A program made the position numbers and the translations under genes. A DNA stretch of 64,000 bases, taken from the NCBI GenBank assembly GCA_029718625.1, contig CM056380.1:111234302-111298301 (forward strand), in the 5' to 3' direction. Positions 55,261-64,000 of the stretch are shown here, one piece after another (within the stretch, counting starts at the first letter, position 1; each line of letters begins with the position of its first letter). Under the pieces are notes generated by a model, which saw only the letters and a list, made by a program, of their open reading frames with translations, made no database searches and was not told the DNA's origin. Source of the stretch: Synaphobranchus kaupii (lineage: Eukaryota; Chordata; Actinopteri; Anguilliformes; Synaphobranchidae).

Positions 55261-57464
55261 TCTTTGCTCAGAGGCAAGAAGGTCGGAAGCGATTGTGCAT
55301 GTTTATTATGTTGTGCTGCAATGAGCTATTTCCCCCCAATAATTTCACAAATTCATGATGTACGCAGGCCCAATGGACAGAGCTGGGCCGTATTACAGCG
55401 ACCTGATGATCACGTTCATCGTTTTATGGCATTTGCAGCCGATTTTGTATTATATTTGTTCTCTAAAATTGCCATGCATTTTTGCTTCCACGAAAAGAGA
55501 CTTCGCATAACGGTTAGATATAAACGGACCTCTACTATGTGAAGAAGTGTTAAATGTATTAGTTGTTAAGAATGAGCTAGCAAGAGAATAAGCATGAAAT
55601 GTTCTGTTGGTAAACTTATTTTACCACAAGTAGGCCTATAAAATACAGCCTATATTTGTCAGCAGAAATTGAAATAATGTAGCCTACTTTATATTTGTGA
55701 GAATATGCTAATGATTACAAGTTCATATTTTCATGATATGTGCTTTTCTACATTTGATTTCTATGACAAATGGAATAACTGAACACGTCATTTGAGGTTC
55801 AGAATCAATAGCATTTTTAATATAATTAATATTTCAGTTAAAAACTGAAAATTTGACCTATGACATTTTACAGGCCTCTTGTGGACCATCCTCATATAAG
55901 CCTTGTGAATCAAATAAATGAACTGCGTTTAATTCAGGGTTCCCACGCATCCTGGACAACCTGGAATTTTTCGATGCAGTTTTCCAGTCATGGAAAATTA
56001 GAAAATTGCCTAAATGTCCTGAAAAATAATTAACTGAGCTGGAAACTATTTTAAGTGTAATGTTACAACCGCAGGTGCCCCAGTCTGCAATCATAATCTA
56101 CCACCCCTCTCCAAAAATGAAAGGATTGGTACCATTATGCACATTTCCTCTTTTAAAACACACGGGAATTTTAAAAAAAAACCTGATATGGTTTCTTGGG
56201 TTGACCTTGAAATGTAAAAACCTGAATTGAAACAGATCTACGGAAAATAATGGAAATACAATTTGTTCGTGCAACACATACAGTACTTAACATAAACAGG
56301 ACTGTAGGCTCTACCAGAGATGGACGTACATCGGTGTGATTTATCATCTATCAGATGTGGTTGTGGTTATCTTAAGCAAGTATACTTATGTGGATTTTTA
56401 TTTGCAATTATGCTCACAGTAAGTTCTTACTGAGGCTGACTTATTTCAATTACCCATTTGCCTTTCAATGTGCATTCAAAATCTGTGTGACTCTAAGTAG
56501 CCATTTACATGTGTGTGTGTCCAGATTAAATAAACATGAACTGAACAGTGTTCAGAACCAGAGATGTAAATGTTATGTATAGATAGAGTATTCACTTCAG
56601 TTGCATTCTGGGAAATCCATTTTACTGCCAGTGTACATAGATATGAGTGAACTCCTGAATAAATCCTTTCAGGCAGTGCGACACTTCATTTTTACAATAG
56701 ATTGAACACAAGTGAGATCATTAGTGATATAAGAAAGGAATGGCACAACAAAATAAAATATACATCAAACATTACCACAAAAAGAAGCATGCGGCATTCA
56801 AATTATATTTATTTTCTGAAGAATACAAGTTATTGCTTTATTTGTAAGCTCATGCACAGCAGAAATTAATTCAGATGTTAAATTGGATGATTCTGTACAA
56901 TATTCTGAGAGACAGACAGTACATTTGTGCATCTTGATGCTTTTTTTATTGTCTTTATGAAAAGTGGTTTTGTCATCCGTACCCATTCATTAAATCAACT
57001 ATTATCTGTGTGTAAGCTACTCAGACTAACATATTTACCAGGATATCTCTTTTCGTACACATCCCAGGGAAATTATTCCTGCTATTTGCCTTCCTCTCTC
57101 ACTGGGTAACTCTCTGGTGGAGATTGTACTTCCATGGTTGTTTCAGTTGTCATCAGATTTCCCAGAGAATTTCCCAAATTACCATTAACTTGACCAGCAG
57201 GATGCTGCTGCCTGTAAAGGACCTCTTTGACTTTGTCTTAAGTGCTGCTTCAGCCATCTTTGGAGACACATCTTCTGATTGACACCCTCTATTGTTTTTT
57301 TGTGTTTATTTTCCTTGCACCATATTTGACAAATTTCTCTATTTTTTGACTGCAGGTTCTCCATCCACATGCTATCTTTTTCTCTAATGCTTTGTTCTTG
57401 TGGAGGTTGACTCCCCCTGTGATTTGGAGGCCATACGCCAGTTTATTCCACCCCAATGCATGCT
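55261..57464. other. intergenic region; 3' flank of the intermediate filament gene
   Basis: AT-rich. Several AATAAA signals on the minus strand (for example about 56944 and 57304) could end the filament-gene transcript. A fragment with TTCCCACGCATCCTGGACAA at about 55938 looks like a dispersed fish repeat. No gene recognised. Confidence 0.5.
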
Positions 57465-58968
57465 CTATGATTTTTTGTCACCATCCATGACTGTGGCCGC
57501 TGATCTCTCTCCTGGATCTTCCATTGTGTCACTGCTGATTTTCATTTCACTGGAACTTTCTTCTTTAAGGAGAACTGTGGGTTCCTCTTTTGCAGAGTCA
57601 GTTTCCATTCCGGGTGTAGCTTTTAGAGTCGTTGTTGGAGTGCTCCTGTCCTCAGACTTGGACAGGCTTCCCAAACTCTTCTCTGGGACGTATTTTGGCT
57701 CTGCAATGGTGGTTAATGGTGTGTCTAGTTCACACTTTGGACCAAGTGCAAGCTTTGGACCTGTCTGATCTGGTGATGTCACAGGATCCACCGTACCATT
57801 TACTGGACTTTCATCTGGCTTCACGTCAACACCTGAGGCTTTCTTTTCTTTATCAATGTGTCCCAAAATCTCCACCTCCTTTGCTTTAACTGGCTGCATT
57901 GTCTCCTGAACCTTAACAAGGCCATTAGCCTCTTCCTCAAGGCTCTCCTTTATCCCTGACACGTCTTTCCCTACCATGAACATTTCATCTTTTTCTCTGT
58001 TATTTTCTTGTTGGGGTTTGTTTTGAGTAGAGCCACCAGGGTGTGGCTGCTCTATGGGATCCATCTCTAAGGGCCCAGAAGAGGCTGTCCTCTGAGATCC
58101 TGTCTCTTCTGCTCCCCGCTCTGTGATAGATTGTTCAGCTTCTGCTCCATGCTCTGTGATAGGTTGTTGAGCTTCTGCTCCCTGCTCTGTGATAGGTTGT
58201 TGACCGTCTGCTCCTTGCTCTGTGATAGGTTGTTCAGCTTCTGCTCCCTGCTCTGTGTTAGGTTGTTGACCTTCTGCTCCTTGCTCTGTGATAGGTTGTT
58301 CAACTTCTGCTCTGTGCTCTGTGATAGGTTGTTCAGTAGCCGTGCTCCAGTATTCCTGTGTAATTTCCACAAGGGATTCTTCCATATCTCCAGCAGCGCT
58401 CCCTACATCATCACACTCCTCTGTTCTTTCTGCCATGTCCTCCGTTTCAGTGCTCTGATCTTGTAAAATGACCGTGGACTGTTTGCCCTCAGTGGTTTCT
58501 TCTGCATCAGGCAGAACTTCGGCTCCCATAACGCCTTCCTCACCTTCGTCATCCTCTCCGGTTTCTGCACCATCTGTAGCCGTAGCCGTCTGTGCCCCTC
58601 CCTCTTCCGACGATCCTGTGGCATCCTCTTCCGCTGTCGTCACCTCCGCCTCAGCCACATCGGCCTCCCCATCGGTGCTCCCCTTCTCTTTGTCACCACA
58701 GAGTCCTTTGCTACTAGATCGCTCACCACAGAGTCCTTCGCTACTAGATCTCTCGGACTCTGTCTCCTCGGTCTCGGACAGCTCCACTTCCCTTGTCGTT
58801 TCGGTTATGATCTCCTCCACAAACTTAAACTGGGGCATCAGCTTGTAACACTGGCCCCTTTGCCTGGTAAAATATGGCAGCGTGTACACGGGGGATTGTC
58901 TGTACACGTACAACACTGGGGCCTGGGTGCAGGAATCAAGTCGCATTTCTTCACCTTCCAAGAGTTTC
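57465..58968 (-). CDS. intermediate filament gene exon 3 (rod end and tail)
   Basis: 501 codons with split Arg and stop. After [10 protein letters not shown] the tail runs through [29 protein letters not shown], a duplicated decapeptide [20 protein letters not shown], a Glu-rich stretch, the 11-residue repeats and a Lys/Glu-rich end with [16 protein letters not shown]. Acceptor TTTAAG|GAAACTC. Confidence 0.93.
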
Positions 58969-61900
58969 CTTAAACAAAGTTAAAAATAAGAATTAAAATA
59001 ACATGTAATTACAACTATGATGTAATTGTAGTAACATTTTTTGTAATAACCATGTAGTTATGAATGCCTTATGTATTATTATATCTACTATTTACTATTT
59101 TGCTGGGGTGTCCAGTCTTAGTCATGTGACCTATGCGCAGTCTGGAACTTTCTGTTCTTAATAAGACACTTATAACATATGTTGAGGTCACGTTATGTCA
59201 GAAACAATTCTAAAAAACGTTTTTTCTTAACTAGCACAGTGTGTCATGGGTTTTGGCAGCCTTTTTTCTTTCTGCGGACGTTCTCCGTCGGAGCAGCGCG
59301 AGGCCGCTCTCGCTTTACTTTTCCATTCCGCTCCGGGTTTTCGCTCGGTCTTATACTCAGCCGTCTCACCTGTGCTGCGTTACCTGCCGTCTATTTGAGC
59401 TCCGTGCTTCCGGCGCTTCTGTATTGTATCCGTTTGCGATTCAGAGCCGGTAAGGTATAAGACTAGGCACTCAAGGAGACCACTTTGCCCCATAGCTTGC
59501 TTTGGCATAGCGTTTGCATAGCGTGCATTTAGTTTCTTTAGGATTCTTTCCTTCTGTTGCACTTCCTGTCCCTCTCTCAGGTTATCCTTGCCCTGTTCTG
59601 CCGACACAGTGTTAGTCTTGCCGTTTCCTGTCCACCTCTCTCCGTCTGCTTTCTTCAAAGCGAGAGCTCTTTTCTTTTTATTTGTTCTCGTTTCTCGCCC
59701 GTTATTCTGGACCGATTAAAGTTTTTCTGTTTTCGTTCGCCTCCCTTTAGTTTCTCTCTTATATTGAGAGTTAGGGGCGAACCCTTATTTCTTTTCATTT
59801 TTAGTTTCTGATCGCCACCGCTGTCTGATCGCCCTCTCTGAATTTGAGAGGTTAAGGCGTATTCTTTCCTATGTCCTCTCGTGTCTACAAGTTATTCGCC
59901 CGCTTTGATTTCTCCCCTTTCCAGCCTCCCTCTTATTCTATTCTCCTGTGGAGAGTGCGAGCCTGTTTATTTTCCTCCGTTTTTCATTCCTTCCCTTCCT
60001 ACGGAGTTTCTCCGTTTCAGTGGTTTCCACTCGTGGGAACTTTCTGACTCCTACCGCCGCGTCTGGTCCTCCGAACCCGACTCACCCCCCCCCCCCCCCC
60101 CTCACACAGTGTTACACTAATCTCCAAAATGTACTTTTCTGTTTGTGAAGAAAAAGATTACACTTCCATCCATTTGTAAGTCAACATTTGAAGAACAGAT
60201 GGGGTCTGTGGGATTTCTTAGTAATAATATTCATATTAGTTCATATTAATATTTCAGTACAAACCTTTCTCAAAACCTTCATCTTCTAATTTATTTATAT
60301 ATATTATATATATTTGTTGTTTTGGTGATTTTGGTTGTGCTTTGGTTCAATTATTATTTGGGTTGTGGAATATCCCTGTTGTGGTGACCTGTTTCTTAAC
60401 TTGCTTGGCATGAAAACTGGAATCAAATTATTTTTTATTTATGAGATAATAAAGCACTACTTTATTGATACTTATTATTTAGCTTACACTATTCATATTA
60501 TATTATTTTCTGCTATTCTTTCTATTCAATCGGTCAGATATTTGTTGATTATTACCTGTAGGAAGCAATTTCCACATCTAAAGCCATTTTTACATTGAGC
60601 AGATCTTGATATTGCTGACAGTAACCAGACATCTCAAACTTAGAGTTTCTAAGCTCAAGCTTCAGACTTCTAATTGTGTCCTGCAAAAACACAGAGTTCA
60701 TACATTAAAACCATGGCACACAAGACAAGTATACTATATCTGTACTGTAATAATGCTTGTTGTCTGACAAAATAACAGTGCGCGATCTCACTATGACGCT
60801 ACCTTTTTACATATCCGACTTAATACTGCACTACTAATACTTAAAACATTCAACATTCAAAAATGCTAATTGATTGGACCTAGTAAACGCTATAGTTATA
60901 GATAGATTAACTTATTGCTAAATAGCCAACCAAATACCCATGTTCACTGAACTCGACAATCGTTCACTGACGTCACTACTGTACGTCGCTCAGGATAAGA
61001 GCGTCTGTCCATTGATTTTAATGTAATGTAATGACACGTAATAAATAAATTGTGCTACAGTTTAAACGCATTTACGTTTTAGTCCATTTTGCATTAGACC
61101 TTGAACTATTGGTCACATTTACTCTGTATTCAAACTCGTATAGCATTGAGATGTTCAGTTAACTAAAAATATGACTAAATCAAACGTTTGTTTGTTGAAT
61201 CAAATTGTTGGCCTACATGGCTACATGTTCATAATGATTAGAATACACACGACATATAGATACCTGGTATTGATTGACTTCTGCATCATGGTCTTCTTCG
61301 AGGACGTTCAGTTGCTTCTCGAGAGCCTCTTTCGCGCCTTTTAAGGTATCCAGCCCGATGCTTTTCGTTTGTAGCTGCCTCTTGTGCGCGAAGATTTCTT
61401 GCTTCGTTGCCTCGAGTGTCTTTCTATTTTTTTCAGTCGCTTCCATAATGTTTGCCATTAAAGCGTGGAAACGTTCTTCTGCTTGTTGGGTGTCGGAACA
61501 TGCGTGCCCTTCAAGTTGCCTTCTAATGTCCCTTAAAGCTGTTGTGATGTCTGTTGTTCCGAGACTTTTCGTTTCGGTACTGAGATGAGCCTCGTGGATT
61601 TGAGCCATCATTTCTGATACCTCCTCCTTGTGTTTTTGTTTTAGGAAGTGTATTTCTTTAACAAGGGATTGAGATTTTATGTCTAGTTCCATTTTGGATA
61701 GATGTGCGTCATTAATATGCATTTGCATTTCCATAATACGGCTTTCAATGTTTGTCCTATGACCAGTTTCTTGCTCACATTTAGATTTTAAAGAGTACAA
61801 GTCTTGCTCTAAGTGATCAAGTTCTACCTCTATATGTCGATTTTGTTGGGCGATATCATGAACTTGTTTCCTTAAATCTTTAATTACCGGGTCATACTGG

Positions 61901-62256
61901 TCTGTCAGAGAAAACTGTGTCCTTTCCCTGATATCTCCGATTTCCTTCTCTAAAGATGTGTTGTGCTTTTCCAAACAGTGAACCTTTTCTATGAACCGTG
62001 CAAAGCGGTCGTTGACCTCCTGAAGCAGTTTTTTCTCATTCCTGTTCATCATCTGCGAATCCCCTGCAAAATCAAGGTTGTCGCTTGGAATCGACCCCAA
62101 TTCCCTATGGAGCATCACGTTGCGCCTTTTGAATGAAGAGGACGACGCAGGGCTCGTTGAGTTCTTCAGTATTTGTGAAAAAGATGATACGAGATATGCA
62201 GTCCTTGAATGTTCTGCTCTGATTCTCCTTTGAGGAGAACTTGAGGGGTACTCCAT
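57465..62256 (-). CDS. type IV (neurofilament-medium-like) intermediate filament protein, complete
   Basis: Three coding exons (62256-61264, 60680-60556, 58968-57465) join in phase to 2622 nt, 873 aa. A Ser/Arg-rich head (1-72) precedes an about 307-residue alpha-helical rod. The rod starts [20 protein letters not shown] (coil 1A signature) and ends [23 protein letters not shown] (rod-end signature). The tail is acidic, with [19 protein letters not shown] like the HKFVEEIIEET of neurofilament-M, and seven 11-residue repeats. The intron positions (a 125-nt middle exon ending in the YRK codon) are those of NEFM and alpha-internexin genes and differ from vimentin-type genes. KSP phosphorylation repeats are absent. 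A TATA box and an RE1 element support neuronal expression. Best guess: an NEFM-like paralogue; the exact orthologue is uncertain. Confidence 0.9.
58104..58334 (-). repeat. 33-bp coding repeat x 7 in filament tail
   Basis: Seven copies of exactly 33 bp encode [15 protein letters not shown] repeats (protein residues about 585-661). No length variation between copies. Confidence 0.95.
59243..60104. mobile_element. unclassified pyrimidine-rich, hairpin-rich insert, 862 bp
   Basis: CT-rich, GC-richer segment in the AT-rich second intron of the filament gene, bounded by direct repeats CACAGTGT (59235-59242 and 60105-60112). It contains many short perfect stem-loops, for example CTCCGTCGGAG (59283), GCTTTCTTCAAAGC (59648), TCTCCTGTGGAGA (59942), CGGAGTTTCTCCG (60002). 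It ends in a C18 tract. No coding homology. Confidence 0.45.
60556..60680 (-). CDS. intermediate filament gene exon 2
   Basis: 125 nt encoding [20 protein letters not shown], then [20 protein letters not shown] and Y plus two bases of Arg. End of coil 2, conserved in all cytoplasmic intermediate filaments. Acceptor TTGCAG|GACACA, donor ACAG|GTAATA. Confidence 0.95.
60940..61035 (+). mobile_element. LINE-2 / SINE tail remnant
   Basis: CTGTACGTCGCTCAGGATAA GAGCGTCTGTCC followed by AATGTAATGTAATG, the shared 3' tail of fish LINE-2 and its SINE partners. Confidence 0.7.
61264..62256 (-). CDS. intermediate filament gene exon 1 (head, coil 1, start of coil 2)
   Basis: 331 codons, phase 0 end at CCAG|GTATCT. 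Head [20 protein letters not shown] with many Ser/Arg; coil 1A from about residue 73; coil 1[21 protein letters not shown]; coil 2 with [20 protein letters not shown] and [17 protein letters not shown]. The start is the only ATG before the head and lies 39 nt after the predicted start site. Confidence 0.95.
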
Positions 62257-62320
62257 GCTGTAGCAAAATCCTTGCTGCAGTATTGCTGTGCCGGTGTGCG
62301 GGTCGAGCTATTTCTCACCC

Positions 62321-62328
62321 TTTATATA
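62321..62328 (-). promoter_or_regulatory. TATA box of the filament gene
   Basis: TATATAAA on the minus strand, 65 bp upstream of the ATG, predicting a start site near 62295 and a short leader of about 40 nt. Confidence 0.8.
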
Positions 62329-62352
62329 TGCTGTCAGCTAGCGTCGCAGAAT

Positions 62353-62373
62353 GGAACTGTCCGCGGTGCTAAA
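62353..62373 (-). promoter_or_regulatory. RE1/NRSE (REST binding) element
   Basis: Minus strand TTTAGCACCGCGGACAGTTC C matches the 21-bp RE1 consensus at 17 positions. Both core half-sites, AGCACC and GGACAG, are perfect and correctly spaced. It lies 25 bp upstream of the TATA box. REST silences neuronal genes in non-neuronal cells. Confidence 0.75.
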
Positions 62374-64000
62374 ACGGAGAATCTGCGGTTATGCGGGTAT
62401 TCCGTCAGCGACAAGCTGTGTTTGAAAGATTTGTGACGAAACATTTTTGAGTCCTCATTGAGACTTTAGTGTCGATAATGTTTCATGAAAAAATATATTA
62501 ATGAGCCTAATATTCTCCAAGTGTCGTCAGGCATTGCAAAACCAATCTTTCAACAGCTTTTTCTCATAAAAGTCAGGCGGGAAAAAAGCATTCCTCATTC
62601 ATATTGAACGCTCAATATTGTATGTTAATTGTGTTATTTCTCGCAATTTCCTGAAGAAAAATAAATAAATAAATGCGTTAAAAGAAAAGTCATTACTAAA
62701 GCATAACTGTCATCAACTAATTCATCATCTTGCAAGCAGCCATATTTCATATTTCGAGTCGTTGCTTCCGTATGACTAGCGCTAAAATAACTGTAGGTGG
62801 TGCAGTATAGCAACTAGAAGTGTTGTAATTTTACACAGTAAAATACTATATGCTAATCATATTGTGCTAGACAATATTTATCATTGGGGGATTTGTACCA
62901 TATTTCTTTGTTTGCGGGGATTGCTCAGAGATGAATGTGTTTTTTTATCCGCAGGGTGATACATCTTTGTTTGTGTTGTACACCCTCACCTGCAAAGTTG
63001 AGATGAGGTGCAAACAAAATTGAGCGTTTTTTTTTTAGTGGTTGGAAAGCAACCATAAGCATAAAAAGGTGCAATCCAGATTCAGCAACACGAGAAATAA
63101 ATAAATGAACGATAATCAAAGAAAATGTAATATTCAAGAAGGCAAACTAAACAGTTTACAGCTAGTAGCTAATATCACCCCTATTGTCATATTTCTCTTC
63201 AGCAGTGCTTCATTCATTTACTCGCCTTTCCTGCAAACTGGTCTTATAGTTTGTAGTCCCCATCCACAAAAGTGATTATTCAATCACGACCGGATATTTA
63301 AGCTTATACAAACACTCATACAAACTTTTTTCTCTTTTTAAAAATATTTCTTCTAACTATATTTTTCTGGATTCATATATAGTCATTATAGTTATATTAT
63401 ACAAACCCAAACGTTGCTTTTATTGCCATTAATAAATTAAAACAAATAAATTACCACTTCGTCATTTATGACGTAGACCTACCCGAACGAAAAGCGATTT
63501 TTTACATCCCGCCCCAGCTCATCACGCGCATAAGAACGATGGACAGGCTTGGCGCGCTCTTTTCCGGATGGTCGTCCATGTCAATTGAACAACGCAATGG
63601 TGTGCAGAGGACAGACAGGATGAAACATCTGTGACATGACATGACATGGTAAAACAAACTTTAACATAACCACAGTTTTTTGGCTAACCAAACATTCAAC
63701 ATGAAACTTACTTAGTTGCAGCAGGTATGATTATTCGTTAGAATTTGGAATAATTCGGGACACGCTTTTACGAATAGGCTATACAAAAAGATAGCACAAA
63801 ACTGTGTCCGTCAAACCAATTAATCATTCTACATATTCGAATATGCGATATCCCTGCTTCTCCAAACGCCCAATCAAACCTTCCTTCCAAACTACATTTT
63901 CATAGGCCTTGACGTTTCTAGTAAGCACACGTCAATAGCAACAAGTACGCATCTTAATTATTTGGACAAATTGCTCAGTCACAATTGGGCAACCTTATCT
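62374..64000. other. upstream flank, no gene recognised
   Basis: AT-rich, with a small CpG-bearing patch at about 63480-63570 (CATCCCGCCCCAGC, CACGCGCATAAG) that could belong to another promoter. No exon recognised. Confidence 0.4.

Noticed and set aside
57400..58848. Plus-strand ORFs of 85-126 codons
   Set aside because: Antisense of the low-complexity, repeat-rich tail of the filament gene.
63480..63600. CpG-bearing patch as a promoter of another gene
   Set aside because: Too short, and no exon or conserved motif seen before the window ends.

Overview
This is vertebrate DNA, almost certainly from a bony fish. It has split genes with GT-AG introns, teleost-type LINE-2 tails, tRNA-like SINEs and MITEs, and an unusually heavy load of minisatellites. 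No bacterial, viral, rRNA or CRISPR feature is present. All protein-coding genes found are on the minus strand. The species cannot be named from the sequence alone.

Layout, left to right. (1) 1-4.4 kb: a 39-bp minisatellite, smaller tandem repeats and a LINE-2 tail, probably inside or beside the body of ZFAND4. (2) 4445-4628 (-): first coding exon of ZFAND4 (ubiquitin-like/AN1 zinc-finger protein); the rest runs off the left edge. (3) 4.7-14.3 kb: intergenic or 5' non-coding DNA with a LINE-2 fragment, MITEs and a possible orphan 5' exon at 13.4 kb. (4) 14602-52388 (-), with a non-coding first exon at about 55.1 kb: a complete WASHC2 (FAM21) gene. I resolve 30 coding exons that join in phase into 4134 nt (1377 aa), close to the mammalian length. 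(5) 57465-62256 (-): a complete three-exon neurofilament-type (type IV) intermediate filament gene, 873 aa. It has a TATA box and a convincing REST/NRSF (RE1) element just upstream. (6) 62.4-64 kb: AT-rich flank, no gene seen.

Functionally, WASHC2 is the long acidic tail subunit of the WASH complex. It binds retromer on endosomes through repeated L-F-acidic motifs and activates Arp2/3-dependent actin there. ZFAND4 lies next to WASHC2 in mammals too, which supports both calls. The intermediate filament gene is an independent, probably neuronal, gene.

Most notable observations. First, at least six WASHC2 introns carry a minisatellite whose repeat unit includes the adjacent real splice site, in several cases with the end of the exon, so true exon-intron junctions have been amplified into arrays of decoy splice sites. 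Second, a 1851-bp TTAA-flanked transposon with about 169-bp near-identical terminal inverted repeats sits in a WASHC2 intron. It encodes a THAP zinc finger on one strand and a P2X7-C-terminus-like Cys-rich protein on the other, a Kolobok-like arrangement. Third, an RE1 site lies 25 bp from the TATA box of the intermediate filament gene, whose tail carries seven exact-length 11-residue repeats instead of KSP repeats. Exon boundaries were read by eye from splice signals, phase and homology; they have not been tested by alignment or RNA data.
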